In this document: one piece after another, positions 1-12,490 of the stretch
How positions within the stretch are numbered: the first letter of the stretch is position 1
How the letters are laid out: the number at the start of each line of letters is the position of its first letter
From: Allodiplogaster sudhausi
Lineage: Eukaryota; Nematoda; Chromadorea; Rhabditida; Diplogasteridae
Reading direction: 5' to 3'
Length of the DNA stretch: 64,000 bases
NCBI GenBank assembly: GCA_945643635.1
Contig: CALZFC010000033.1
Span: forward strand, 2,425,001-2,489,000
Translations under genes and position numbers: made by a program
Notes under the pieces: model-generated
Databases searched by the model: none
Told to the model about the DNA's origin: nothing
What the model saw: only the letters and a program-made list of their open reading frames with translations

Positions 1-1681
1 TGTCTCTCTCACCAATGTCAGCTTCCTCTCTTCCCTTCCCTCAGTCTCTTCACTCATTTTCTCTCCCTCTCTCGTCTCACTATCTCACTATCTCTCTCCT
101 CTCTCTCTCTCTCCTCTCTCTCTCTATCGCGCTCTCTCTCTGTTCCTCTAAGTTTCGCCCAATTGCAGTCCTTGGATATCCAGTCGGACGAGCTGGACAA
201 GAAGGTCAACGAGGACATCGCCGGCACGGTCGCGCAGTACGTCGCGCAGTTTGCAGATCTCAAGAAGAAGGTTATTTCTTTTATTAACATTGCAATTTTA
301 GTGATTTTTTTTATATGAAATAATGTTGCGTAATTTTCCCAAGGCTGATTTTATTATATACTTCTCCGTTTGTAAGGTGGAAAAGCGCGGCCGCAAACTT
401 GTGGACTACGACCACGCGAAGAACACGTTCAATTCACTCAAGGCTTCCAGCAAGAAGGTGTGTCCGCGCTTTCTTTAAATAGAACCTCTATCCTTGTAGA
501 ACTTACTTAGTTAAATGTACATGCATATACATTTGTTATTTTTAGTAGCAAAATTTGCTACAATTTCTTTTTAACCGCTTTGAATTTCGTCTCTCTCTCT
601 CCTCTCATCTCCTTCTCTCTTTCTCTCCCTCTCTCCCTCATTCTCTCTCTCATCAGGGAGACGCTGACCCGAAGTTGACGAAGGCGGCTACCGAGTTGAC
701 GCAGTCGCAAACGCTGTACAAGGAGCTCAATGACGAACTGCTTGAGGTTCGTTCGAATTTCTCATTTCCAATGTCCTTCGTTGATTGAGGCCCAGAGTTC
801 GCCATAGAAGTCGAATGTCTTCGTTTCCAGGTACTACCCGCCACTTACGACAGTCGCATCACTTTTCTGGTCGACACGCTGCAGTCACTCTTCAACGCGC
901 AGTCTCAGCATCAGAGCGAGTCCTCCAGGGTTCGAGGCTTTCTTTCTTTTCTATTCGTCGTATTTGACTCTTTTTGGACATCATTGTAAAAAGTTTTTTT
1001 TATATTCTTGACAACTTGTTATTGCTATTTTGAGCTTTATGTCTTCCTTGCAGCTGAACAAGCAACTGGTGACTCAGCTGGACGTGCTCGGCAAGTCCAT
1101 GGATTCACTGAGAGTGGCGCGACCCGAGGGCCTCTCAACCACGCCCACCAGAGACCAGTCACCCACCAGGGACAACGACTCGCCCACTAGTGTATGACTC
1201 TCTCAGTCTTTCTCTCTCTTCCTTTTTCTCTCTATTTTCACCTTGTCTTTTTCTCGTTTCCCCTTGTGGTTCTTTCTCTCTTTCTCCTTCTTCCTCTTGT
1301 CTCTCTCTTTCTTTCTCTTCCTTTTGTCTCTCTCTCCTTTTCTTTTTATCGCTTCTCCCTTATTTTGATTTCCGAAGCGCCACTACTCTATTCTCTATTC
1401 CTTTCTTTCCAACACTCCGTCACTTCGTCTCCTTTCTTGAATTACCTCTCGTTTCTTTCAGCTCGCGCCTCCTGATGCCACTCCTCCCCAGCAAGTGTCT
1501 CCAGCGCCGCGGACCACGGCCGGTGACTCGAAGCGTTCCTCCTTTGCGGACACTTCTTCCATCGCCGCGGCGCCAACCCCGACTCCGACTCCGACTGCAA
1601 GGAAGACGGCGCCCGTCGATGAGGAGAAGTGCGACGCGGCGCTCTATCCGGTCAGAGAGAGAGAGAGAGAGGGAGAGAGAG

Positions 1682-1718
<37 letters not shown>

Positions 1719-2588
1719 AAAGATCAAGAATGATTCTCATTAAAAGAAAAAAAAACTATCTACATTCTAGCACAAGCAAGGCCGATTTTTGTAATAAAGC
1801 GGCATTTATGAACCCGTGTATTTTATGATATTATTATATATAAAAATTTAAAATATGATGTGTTGTTACAGAAGCTCGGCGCCACTCCGACTGGCCCGCC
1901 AAAGGAAAAGGAAGAGACACCATCTGAGAAGTCGGCGAGTGAGAAAGCAAAGTCAAGCAATCCCTTCGACGAGTCGGATGACGACGACGGAGCCGAGAAG
2001 ATCGACATGCCTCTCGCGAACAAGGACTCCAGGAAGGTCAGTGCTGTGATTTGCACACGTTCATCACAAAGAAGAATGCACATTGTTAGGGTATGATGAA
2101 TAAGTAGCTGCCTATGAGAGATATAAAAATATGAGTTATGTTACTATAATTTTGTAATTTGAGACGTACTATGTAACAGGCGTTTGGCTATAAATGACGC
2201 TCAAACGATTGTATATTAATGGTTGATTATTCCTAGACGCTGTACACGGTTCGCTCGACGCACGAGTACAAGGCGGTCGACGCAGACGAACTCTCTTTTG
2301 ACGCAGATCAAGTTATCAAGGTCGGGCTTCTTTTTTCTAGTTGCAATCCGTCATGTCATTTTCAGTATCTATAGAGAGATGACTATATTTGGAAATTTCT
2401 TTATTAGTAAAGCTTGAAAAGACGGAGATGCGTTTCTTGATTGGTACACTTTACTATTTACAAGCATACCTTTAATGAAGGTGCTCGAATCGTCTCCGGC
2501 GGACCAACTGGACGATGGCTGGCTGCTCGGCTGCAAGGAGGACGGCACCATTGGAGTCTTCCCGGAGAACTTCACCAAGAAGGAGTGA
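1..2588 (+). CDS. amph-1: Amphiphysin/BIN1 orthologue, 5' partial (BAR + SH3)
   Basis: Amphiphysin is a peripheral membrane protein that senses and bends membranes during endocytosis and endosome recycling. Nine exons are visible: 169-270, 377-457, 657-746, 831-929, 1054-1191, 1462-1650, 1872-2036, 2237-2320 and 2481-2588 (TGA). All are whole codons, giving 351 residues. Exons 1-5 encode the later part of the BAR domain, with the BIN1 hallmark KRGRKLVDYD and then LNDELLE and a YDSRI segment. Exons 6-7 encode a Pro/Thr/Ser-rich linker ending in an acidic patch (ESDDDDG). Exons 8-9 encode the SH3 domain, with an ALYDY-like HEYKAVDADELSF segment, DDGWLLG and the closing GVFPENF. The start and about the first 100 residues lie upstream of the window, so base 1 is only a bound; 1-168 is intron. 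Every intron is phase 0, and several carry long CT tracts before the acceptor. Identity is secure; only orthologue versus paralogue is inferred. Confidence 0.95.
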
Positions 2589-3394
2589 CGTCATCATCGA
2601 CTCCATTAATCAATATCCAACGGAATCACAGAGAAACACGCGCATCTCCCTTGTCAGTAGTCGATCAATAACAGTTGTTCCCTTAAAACTATCTATTTAA
2701 ACCTGAGATGAATCTCAGCTTTCATTTCTTGTAGAGCCACAATTTTTTCCTTTCCTCATTGTCTCCATAATTCTATATTTGTGCTTGAACGCCCCGATCC
2801 CACGTTGTTCTCCATGGAACTTGATTATTCTTTGTCAGTGTTTCGATATTACAGTGCACCGTCACATGTTTGATCCCATTCTTGTAGATAAGCTAAAGCC
2901 ATTGTCTTCTCCGGTCAAAGACCTTCGTAATCTCCTCATCTATCCTGCCCTTCCTAAGAGTCCAGCATTGGCCTTCCAAGGTGAATGTTTCAATAGACGG
3001 TTGTGACTGCTCCGAATCACGAATACGAAAACCCCTGTCTTATACGGTAGAGCTGATAATTCAATGGCCTTTCATCACCCCCATCGCTGAGCTCCTTTCT
3101 GTGTGTTTTTACACAAAATTCCTTCATACTGTCCAATTTATAATTTTTGTGGTATATCAACAGATTATTCAGCTCTTTGTTAACTCCGCGGTCTCTTGAG
3201 ACCTTTTCAAGTCAGTTTTTAGCGGGAAGTAAAAATAGAATATTTCGTTTCTTGTTTTGCTTCCAACAAACGACTAGAGCCTTGTTCACGCTTAATCCGA
3301 AGATATTCCTTACGAGTTCTTACTTACTGAAACGTGCGCTTCAAAAAGGTACGCCTTGAAGAGGAGGAAACATCTACTTCCGCTTTTCTGCCTA

Positions 3395-3429
<35 letters not shown>

Positions 3430-4003
3430 CTCTTTTTTTGCCTCAACAACTCACTCCCCCCTCTCGCCTCATAAGCTCTCATCCAAGTCTCACTAACATA
3501 AGAATGCCTAAATGTATAATATGAATATCTTTAGCTTGCCTACTATTTCCAATTATGCTGAGGCACTAATAATTAGAAAATGAGTGTCTGTTGGTTTTAA
3601 TTGTCTGCATTAAGTGAAGAAAGTTTTATATGTATTCTTGCTATTGTGACCAGAATAATGGACTGAAAGAACGAAGTCCACGTGAACTAGACCGCTGAGG
3701 ACATGTTGATGAACACCACTTCTAGTAGGGATGGAGAGAAAAGAGCTCGTGGCACAGGGAAGATTGGGTGTTAATTATCCGTTGGAAGAAGAGGCGGAGA
3801 TGGGCAAAGCAAGCACTGCGAGGTCGGGCCACGCATTCCTTTCACGTCCTCATCATTCAGACTCAAGAGCCACCCATGCCTTTTCTGTGTATATCATCTT
3901 TATATTTCTTCTTCAAATTGTCTTTCTTCAAACATTAAGTTAATTGTTCATGAACAGGGACCAAAATACAATGTTAAAAAGACTAGTGTTCTCACAATCA
4001 GTA
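2589..4003. other. Intergenic region with a CT microsatellite
   Basis: This is the spacer between the amphiphysin stop and the next gene on the same strand. It is AT-moderate sequence with a (CT) tract at about 3393-3432. Open frames here are short and lack coding-like codons. I see no RNA gene or repeat beyond the microsatellite. Confidence 0.6.
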
Positions 4004-5619
4004 ATGCGGCCATCATTGTCGTGTCTTGTGACGATGGCGCTGGTCGTGGCTTTCTCTCCGTCTACCTTGGCAAATCACCAAATGGATCCGATCGAACGCC
4101 TTCTCAACAGTGTGATCGATCTCTTCGGAGATGCCTCCGGCAACTCCACCGTCGCTGTCGCCGATGACGGTTGCTATCATTGGCGCATCACTATTATCGA
4201 TAAGTCTTTGTGGCAGTGATTGAAGTGCAGGCATGAATAGACTTTCAGACGTCAACGCGACCCTCTCTGGAGACAGCAACACGTCGATGTCGCCTTCTGC
4301 CATAGAGGAAGCAACGGAAACTCCACTACTCAATCTAAAACCTAACAAAGTTGACATTGTATTTGTCTATATAGATACATTCATGTGTACATAGTTTTGT
4401 TCATAGTCAAAACAGAAAAATACTTTCAAAAACGAATGTACCTGTCACAAATAAGTGGTAAGGTCAATTCAATATGTGATATTCCCGTTGACAGATCCGC
4501 CAGTGTAGCTGCATCGAGGTGGCAGAGTGCAAGAAGGCAGCACACGGAGAACTCCAGACCTGCTTCGATGGATGCGACGAGAGCCTCTCGGTTTGGCAGG
4601 GGAGAGAAAGAGAGAGAGAGAGACAGAGAGAGAGAGAGGGAGAGGGAAGAGAGATGATAAAATACAATGGGAAGGGAAGACTATTTTCTGTAAGGTATTC
4701 GGGAATGACACGCTGTCTTACCTGGACTGCTTCGAGCGCAGCCACGAGGGCGTGGCCTACGCTGAGCAGTGCCTCGAGGACACGCTCGGAGAATTGTGAG
4801 GAGCATCTTTTTCTTCCATTCAAATATTCATAACTCTACAAATTTTTCTTAAGATGAGATGTGCATATTCAGTTATTAATCTGTTTCGTTGATGAAGGGA
4901 ACTTAAACTTATTTGATAGCTGCGCTTCCGGCAACACGACAAGCGTCGTCGATGTCATCGACCACGAGGACTACCTCAAGACGAAGTTCATTCTGAACAA
5001 GGAACCACCGGTTAGAATTATGCATGGGGTTTCTTTCTTTTTGCTTCTTTAGTGCATTTCGATCCTGAACGGAGAAAAGCTACGGTAACCTTGATACACA
5101 CATCTTCATCTTGTTTCCAGTCGTACTTTCCTCTCCGCCGCCGCGCCCATCATGCGCTGACCGGCTTCCAGCAGTTCTTCCACTGCGCCAAGCACTGCAT
5201 CCACAAGCGAATGGTGCAGTGCTTCCGCGAGAAACAGTCAGGCTCTTTGCATTTCTATTTTATTATCGAACACCTCTCCTCCATTATGTTCCATCTCTTT
5301 CACAGTCTCGGCATCTCGTGTTTCTGTCTCTCATTTTATCTCTCTCTCTCTTTCGCTCTCTCTCTCTCACCCTCTCTCTCCATTCTTTCATACACCACCT
5401 TCTCTCTGATTGCCTTGTCCTTGCAGCTGCTCTCTCCGCATGCCTCCCCTGCACTCGTTCTCCTCGGCCATGTCCTCGTGCCCGTTCGAACCCGCGTGCC
5501 TCCCGCTCTCTCCACTCTGCCTGTCTCTGCCTCGTCCACAAGAAGAAGCTCGGCCATCTTCTCGTCTCCTGCGCCTATGCCTCCGTTCCCTTCTTCGTGC
5601 GCACCCTCTAACGCTCTAA
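4004..5619 (+). CDS. Secreted cysteine-rich protein, unknown function
   Basis: I do not recognise a named family. Seven exons join without a phase error: 4004-4169, 4249-4349, 4495-4590, 4695-4795, 4920-5010, 5121-5236 and 5427-5619, for 287 residues. The start (MRPSLSCLVTMALVVAF) opens a likely signal peptide ending near a STLANH segment. A Ser/Thr-rich stretch with N-glycosylation sites follows, then repeated Cys pairs: RQCSCIEVAEC, CFDGC, an AEQCLEDT segment, and FFHCAKHC with VQCF. The last exon has further Cys. Cys spacing of this kind, with no membrane segment, resembles nematode secreted families such as CPG4-like or DUF19-like proteins; that is only a guess. An in-frame upstream ATG at 3944 would precede the signal peptide and is less likely. 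The final exon is compositionally odd (Pro/Ser/Arg-rich), so its frame is less certain than the others. Confidence 0.7.
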
Positions 5620-6501
5620 CCTCTGCGTTCATCTTTCATCTCTTTTATTCATCACATCTTCAACAAAAGATAATTCATTTTACTGCTATAGCTTACATTG
5701 TCCTAATGAACTTTCTATCAACCTCTAAAAAACTTTTTTTGAAGCAATTGTTCTGAATCGCGGACGTTATAAGAATGCGTGTGTGTTCAATGTATGCTGA
5801 CTGAATAAACTTCTTTCTACATTTACTATATAAATTACAGATGTTTACTCATATAGATTTCGCTTTATACAATGTATCCTTCATTTCGCATTTCTGTAAA
5901 TTATAAAAAAAAATCGAGACCCTTGGAATAGGTTGATTCCTTATAATGTGTGAGAGTATGTTGATGGCTTCTGAAGAAAAAAAAATTGCCATCAAAATCT
6001 CGTGATCATTTCTTTATCCTTTTCCGGAGGACGAGATCTTCATATCTGTATGGATGTAGCTATGCTCGTCTTCGGGAGCATCGCAGGCATAGGATCAGAG
6101 ATGCCAAACACCGTGCAACTCCCATCAGAGGAACGAAGGAGCGGCTGGAGGCATCGCACTGCTCTATGAATAACACCAGTACATTTTCGGCAATAAGAGC
6201 ACGCAGCCGGAGATAAAGCCACAGAGAGGGGGGAGCAATAGATAGCGACAAAGGTAGAGCAAGAAATCGAAAAAAAAAATACGAGAATTAGAAAGGTACA
6301 TACATATGTATGTATAGAGAAACAGAATATAGTAAATAAATAAATGAAGAGACCGAAAAATGCAGCAATACCTGAGAGAAAAATGAATTGCGAAACCAGA
6401 ACAGGGAAGTTTCTCGTTGTTGATCTCACATTTCCTCGTTTCCCAGTCATTGCCGGAGTGTGGGTGACGCGCGATCGGCTGTCTCCTTCTTCCGCTCAAG
6501 A
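5620..6501. other. 3' flank and intergenic spacer
   Basis: This holds the 3' UTR of the Cys-rich gene and the promoter side of the SLC6 gene. Open frames on both strands are short, with no splice-supported exon I can defend. Nothing else is seen. Confidence 0.5.
5804..5809 (+). terminator. Polyadenylation signal AATAAA
   Basis: A canonical AATAAA lies about 185 bases after the stop of the secreted Cys-rich gene, in AT-rich sequence. It is the likely 3' end of that transcript. Confidence 0.5.
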
Positions 6502-9500
6502 ATGGATCGCTCCGTTGAGAGTCCACGCCAAAATTCGACTGAAAATGATGCACCGGCTGAAGGTTCTTTTTACTATTGTAAAAAAAAATATTCAGTCTAT
6601 TTTCGGAATTATCTCTAGAAAGAACCTCTTTGCAAGTAGAAAGTGAGATGGAATTCCTGCCCAGCGGCCTGTCAGTGCGCGAGCCCGGTTCGGAGCTGCG
6701 AGGGCAGTTCCAGAACAATTTTCAGGTCTCTTTTTAATAAGATAAATATCTTTGCACAGCATACTTTTATGATAATTCCGAGCTAATTCTGTCGAAGAGA
6801 GCACGAGGGAGAAATAGATGAACAATCTTTGCCAGTATCTCCTGACGTGCATCGGCACTGCCGTGGGACTCGGCAACATTTGGCGCTTCCCTTCGGAAGC
6901 TTACAAGAATGGTGGAGGTTGGCTTTCTTGATCAGATCCTTCCCGCTTCTCACTGAAGAACACCATGAGATTGCTCCAACACATTCTACGTGCTAAGATG
7001 ATAATAATATCATAATTTTGCTTTGAAGTAATATGCAAACTCATATTACGGATTCCAAACATTACAAGATATATGTACATTCAGATTTTGAAATGTTGTT
7101 GAAAGTATCGATCGAGTTCAAGATCGGTGACCCACTTGCAGCGGCATTCCTTCTGGCGTACATCGTGGCGTCGCTATGCTTCGGTCTCCCGGTGCTGTAC
7201 ATGGAACTCGTGATGGGCCAGTTCAACCAGGCCGGCGCATCTGTCGTCTTTCGCAATTACATGCCACTCATGCAAGGTGTCGAATTGAGCCTCATTGTCA
7301 GGCAATCAGAAGGCATTTCCAGCTTTTCGTAATGAGCCTCCCCATGGAGAGAAAAGTAATGAAGAATGGAGCATCCTTGCCTGTCTTCCCTAGGCCTTGG
7401 CTGGGCGACTGGCATTCTCTCCTTCTCCATCGCTGTCTACTACAGCACAATCATGGCGTGGGCTGGCGTTTATATCGGCAAGGTTTGACCATCAGAAGAA
7501 TCGTTCCTCTCCCTTCTTATTATTGCAGATTGTCTCTGGCACTTCATTCGAATGGTCTCGTTGTGACAATCCATGGAATACGCATTGTGAGAGATCTGGC
7601 ATTGCCATCATTTTACTCTATCTTTGATCAATTCATTCTTTACCTTTTAAGTTTGCTCGTCACGAACACAGGATGAGCTGTGCAGCAAATATGCAGAAAA
7701 CGAAGCCAGTGTTTCCATGACACGGACTTCATCATCTCATTTCTATGCTGTAGAATGATGAAACAACAATATAATGACGACATTTGTCTTTTCAGGTGTG
7801 GTTCAACGGATCTTGCGCAAACAAAAGTGAGTTCGGTGCATTGATCTACCCGGACAACTTTACCGCCATGAGCTCATCTGAGGAGTTCTTTCAGTCAGCA
7901 ACAACTGCTTCGAAATTGAACATAATTTCGAATCTTTTCAACCAAAAATTGTTGAAATGCACACATGCCATGTTTTGCTGCAGGTTTTACGTGTTGCAAA
8001 AGACGGATACCTTCGAAGATTGGGGACTATTTAACTGGAAGGCTCGTTCCTTGCGCACCACTTGCATGAATCTTAGTAGATGGAGCAGATCGGAGTGCCA
8101 CTCTCTCATTTGACTCCTCTCCCCCTTTTCAGGTGTCATTGTCGCTGGCGGTGTGCTGGCTCTTCACGGCGCTCGGTCTCTTCTGGGGAGTGAAATGGCT
8201 CGGCTGCGTCTCTCTCCTCACTGCGACGCTCCCGTTCGTCGAGGGGCTCGAGTTTGAACTCGCGCTGAAAGTGAAGCAATTGCTAAAGATGCTCACTAAT
8301 CACTGGATTTCGCTTTGAGCTACGTCATCGTCGCCATTCTCTTCGGCCGGGGAGTCACTCTTCCCGGGGCCATAGACGGCATTCGATACTATCTTCTCGA
8401 GCCAGATTTCACCAAGCTACGCGACATGAATGTCCGCGGTTTACACCTTTCGCAACCCTTTTGGCCTTTTCCCCTCTTTCTCTCTGATTCTCTGTCTCTC
8501 CTTTTCCCTTATCTCTTTCCTTTCAAATATTCTGTCTCTCCTTTTTCCTTCTCTCTCTCTATGATTCTGTCTACCCCTTCCCTTCTCCCTCTCCTCTCTA
8601 AGTCCATGTCTCTCCTTTTCGCTTCTCTCTCCTCTCTAATTCTCTTCCTCTCCCTTTCCATCTCTCTCTTAACCCTCAGACCTGGCGTGCTGCCGAGACG
8701 CAGTGTTGCTTCTCCATCTCAGTCGGTGACGGTGGCCTTCTCTCGCTCGCCTCCTACAATCCACGATCACACAATCCATTTAGGGTATAGCGAAGGACAC
8801 CGTAATCTCTTAGAGTGAGAAAAGATCTCTCATCTCTTGCAGGACGCCGTACTGATCAGCCTGGCCGATCTGTCAATGTCTGTCTTTGGCGGCGTTGCCG
8901 TCTTCTCCATTCTTGGCTTCATGGCGAAGAGTCTCAGCAAATCAATCGATGAAGTCGTCGAAAATGGTTCGTGATCTCGGCTGTATTTGCAGATGCTCGT
9001 AGCAATTTTCCTTATACTGGGCGTCAGCGCTGAAAAAAAAACAAATGGTCAGGCTTGACGTTGGCCTTCGTGGCGTATCCGGAGGCGATGTCGATGATGT
9101 CACTGCCATGGCTGTGGTCCTCGCTCTCCTTCGCCATGCTCATGCTCCTTGGCATCTCCACGATGTTCAGTGAGAAGGCTTCGCTCATTCGTGCCACACA
9201 ATTTTGAGGGGACGAAGAAAATAGTACATATATTTGTAGCGATGGTGGAGGGAACGGTGACGTGCGTGAGCGACGCGTCCGCCTGGTGCCGCCGCCGTCA
9301 CTCACTCATCGTCGGCCTCGTCAGCCTTTCCGGCGGCGCTCTCTCCGGCATCTTCGTCTTCGGAGTCCCTATCTTACCTCTTTTCCAGCAATGTACATAT
9401 ATTTAAGTTGACGTTTACGGAACTCATCTTCAGAATGGAATCCACTGGTTCAACGTCTTCAACGAGTACGTCGGCTCATTCGGCCTCTCGCTCATTGTCG

Positions 9501-10468
9501 CCTTCGAATTGATACTCATCAACTTCGTTTACGGTTTGTCGAACAAGAAATGGCTGGAAATGGAATGAAAATAAATGAACTAACAATAAGAAATTCCCCA
9601 TGAATTTGTGTCGCAGGCCCTTGCCGCTTCTGGCGCGACGTGCGCGCCATGCTTGGGCCGCCACGTTCTCTTCTCGGCCGCATCCTCGGCCCCTCCGGCT
9701 GGTACCTCAAGTTCGCCATGTTCGTGACGGCACCGGCTCTCACGGCGGTCAGAACTGTCTTGCCATTTATAACGTTAACCGGTAGAACTGTTTTTTTTCT
9801 GGACTAAAAAAAGGCAAGCTAAATAAGTTCTTCTTGTGTCAGTTGATCGTCTACGTCAGCTTCCAAATCGATGACATTACGTACGGCCAAGGCGCCAGAG
9901 AATACTCGTCAGTTAAGGGGGTGCATTCAGTCCCTCCTCGATGCTGGTGCATTCTTTCCTTGTGCAATGGGCATTTTTTCTACTTTTTTTTCTATTGAGT
10001 TCGATCTTTGAAATTCCATCGAGGATTCATTAAAATGGGGAAAAGAAACTAAAGCTAAATTATAACAAAAATATTGGCGAAATAATAAATAGCAAAGAAT
10101 GCTTTCGGTTTGAGTTATCCGGCCTGGTCGAGGGCGGTTGGCTGGGTGCTTGGCTTCTCGTGCGCCGTCGCCGTTCCTGTCGGCGCCGTCGTCAACGTCG
10201 TCCGTTGCCTCCGTGATGGCCAGGTTTCACATTTTCTACTTTTACCGGTTAATTATATCTAAGTTATATTATATGGTTTATATAATACTTATATTTCTAT
10301 AGGAAATTTCTATAGGATATCAACTTTTTAATTGAGAGTCTCATGACGCTCCTGAAGATCCATCCTGAGCATCCAGCCGTTGTCTATCTCAGCGGCCAGC
10401 GAAGAAAGCATTCCATCGAAAGAATTGGTGAAGAGGAAACGACCATTGAGAGTGATCTACCGGAATAG
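6502..10468 (+). CDS. SLC6-family Na+/Cl- dependent symporter (snf-like)
   Basis: This is a plasma-membrane transporter that couples Na+ and Cl- gradients to uptake of an amino acid or neurotransmitter. Twenty exons: 6502-6562, 6619-6725, 6836-6917, 7142-7276, 7394-7482, 7529-7586, 7672-7749, 7796-7893, 7984-8041, 8133-8233, 8320-8431, 8680-8784, 8843-8966, 9053-9169, 9240-9355, 9434-9533, 9617-9747, 9843-9907, 10115-10223 and 10316-10468 (about 665 residues). TM1 carries the family signature [11 protein letters not shown] near residue 70. The large second extracellular loop has the Cys pair and N-glycosylation sites (FNGSC, NKSE, NFTA). TM5 has [22 protein letters not shown]6 has LLSLASYN and TM8 has FVAYPEA. 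The TM1 aspartate of monoamine transporters is replaced by Gly, so dopamine or serotonin transport is unlikely. Two oddities are reported as findings: a one-base frame mismatch between exons 6 and 7, and a GC donor after exon 9. Confidence 0.93.
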
Positions 10469-10545
10469 AATGAGCATTGTTTATTCTTCTTGTTAGAAAC
10501 GACGGCCTCAGACCTGCTCCCATCAATTGCTCGTTGCTCTTGTGC

Positions 10546-10551
10546 AATAAA
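10546..10551 (+). terminator. Polyadenylation signal AATAAA for the SLC6 gene
   Basis: AATAAA lies 78 bases after the SLC6 stop codon. It faces the 3' end of the convergent gene on the other strand. Confidence 0.6.
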
Positions 10552-10696
10552 TATGTATGTATAAACTTTTTTGCATAAAGAGAACAGACGTCTTATAAGA
10601 ACTTATTGAATAATTTAACGCATATGATCAGTTTCAAATATCGAACTTTACTCCAGTGGCATGAACTCTTCTGCGATTTGTGTGGCGAGCGACGTT

Positions 10697-10702
10697 TTTA
10701 TT
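10697..10702 (-). terminator. Polyadenylation signal AATAAA (minus strand)
   Basis: The complement reads AATAAA 167 bases beyond the stop of the minus-strand gene ending at 10869. The two convergent genes are therefore separated by only about 150 bases between signals. Confidence 0.5.
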
Positions 10703-10868
10703 AAAGCATCAATATAATCTTAACTGATCTTCAATTTTCAACACCAAAAAACAATTGTAGTTTTAATTGTAAAAACAATAGGAACGGTGACAATGGAAAA
10801 AAGAGATCTTAATGTATGTACATTGAACAGTTTTCCTGACTATCTGAGCAGGAACAAAACCATAACGA

Positions 10869-12490
10869 TCAGCGAGGAGACAGGCAGAAGTTGACAAAGT
10901 AATTGAAATCGTAAGTTTGCACATTGTCATTGAGGTAGAGCCGTTGCTTCTCATCGCTCAGCATTGCATGACACTTGGCTCGAGCTGCCTCGTACAGCGA
11001 TGGAAGAGTTCGTCCAGTGAATCCCTGTAATCCATTTTAATTCTTTTGTATGGATAATGGAGTTAGTAAGCGAGGAAGAAAGTTCGCTCTCTCTAACCAT
11101 GAACAGATCCCGTTCGGATAATATGACGACTCGTCCTTGTTGTGAAGCTGCGATGATGTGTCCAGCACCGGCCGGAATGGCGTCGTCCTCGGGGGCAGCA
11201 TCCGGCCGTTGACTGCGAGGAGTCTGCTTCAAGATGCTGAGCCGGCTCGTCGACCAGTCCACGACCACTTCGAATTCGCGATCGCCGCGGATGCACGAAA
11301 ACACGGCGAACTCGCCGAAGGACATCGAAGTCTTGAACTGCATGGGTAACATTTCGTGAGAAGCAAAGATCGAGTCGATCGGCTGCTTGCTCCACTTTCC
11401 ATCTTCTTGCTTGCGATAGATACTCCGTCCCCGGATATGGGCCTTGAGACCAGAGGCCTGAGCCATCGCACGGGGCATATCGCAGAGTGAGGGAGACGTG
11501 CGCGAGTCGAAGACGCACTCGAGTTTCTCCGCTCCGCCGACAGCATCGCGGTGGATACGGTAACGGGTCAAGACGTATCGCTTTCCATAGCTGCGAATGA
11601 GGAAGACAAAGTACTCGGGGTCCGCGTCATCGAGAAAGGTTATCCAGAATGTGCTCTGCTTCCCAGAAATGCGCCCACTGGCCGAGATGTCGAAACCGGT
11701 GCTACAAGAAATGCACGACGCGTCGCGGTCGAAGTGAGGCGTCGCGGACGCGATACGCATTAGGACAGAGGGAGACACGTCATCCAGAGCAGGAACAGGC
11801 ACGAACAGCTCGGTCGGACTTGCGAAGGCTGCGCCGCCTACGCCGATTTCGACATCGGCCGAGAGAGGCAACACGTAAGCAGGCGAAGTAGACAACTTGT
11901 CCGCGCCGAAAGGGGCCATGAAGTACTTGTACTGCAATAATCATAATGTTTGATTCATTTTGACATTTACTACTCCACATACATATTTATGTATGTAGCA
12001 TAGCAGAAATATTTGATAGTCCACTATTAGACGCTTACCGATCGCCTAGGCCAGCTGGGAAATGTGCTAGCAGTCACAGCGACGGAGCATTCGCTCTAAA
12101 AGGAAAATCTACTTCATTGTTTCATGCATACGCATTCTCGTTCGCTAGGAAAAATTTAAATGGCAAAATAGACAGAGACAAATTTCCATATATATATATA
12201 AATTGGGTGACTTATTTGTTCGCAAACCTCAAGCGCTCGCCAGAGGATTGCGAAGTCGGATACCGCAATGACTGTTAATTCTTTTCCGTCTGCCACTCTG
12301 CCGAGCGGCTGCAGGCAGCGCAAAGCCATCTTCCGAATTAAACAGTGATTAATTCAGTGACAAGGCAGCATTAGTGTGACCATTTCTTTCGATCAATAAA
12401 ACCATTGATCAATTCAAATTCAGAAGCAGGTGCTGAGTTACATACTATATCGTTCAGCTCGAGCATTTTTCCTCGTTTACTCGCGAACAT
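10869..12490 (-). CDS. Uncharacterised 397-residue protein
   Basis: I do not recognise this protein. Five minus-strand exons read 12490-12446, 12329-12228, 12095-12039, 11931-11098 and 11024-10869, all in phase 0, for exactly 398 codons including the stop. The N-terminus starts MFASKRGKMLELNDI, followed by LTVIAVSDFAILWRALE. The long fourth exon (278 codons) alternates short hydrophobic strands with polar turns (for example FWITFLDDADPEYFVFLI, FEVVVDWSTSRLSIL, GHIIAASQQGRVVILSE), a pattern typical of beta-propeller or beta-sandwich proteins. There is no signal peptide or membrane segment, so it is probably cytoplasmic or nuclear. It ends YFVNFCLSPR. One acceptor (before 12329) is the weak GGAAG. 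The codon usage matches the neighbouring genes. A beta-propeller fold is inference from strand pattern only. Confidence 0.8.

Noticed and set aside
6344..6646. 100-codon frame overlapping the SLC6 start
   Set aside because: It is out of frame with the transporter exons, and the SLC6 exons 1-2 explain the sequence better.
9921..10114. Alternative donor at 9921 for SLC6 exon 18
   Set aside because: It leaves phase 0 while the next exon needs phase 2; the GTCAGT donor at 9908 restores the YPAW motif in frame.
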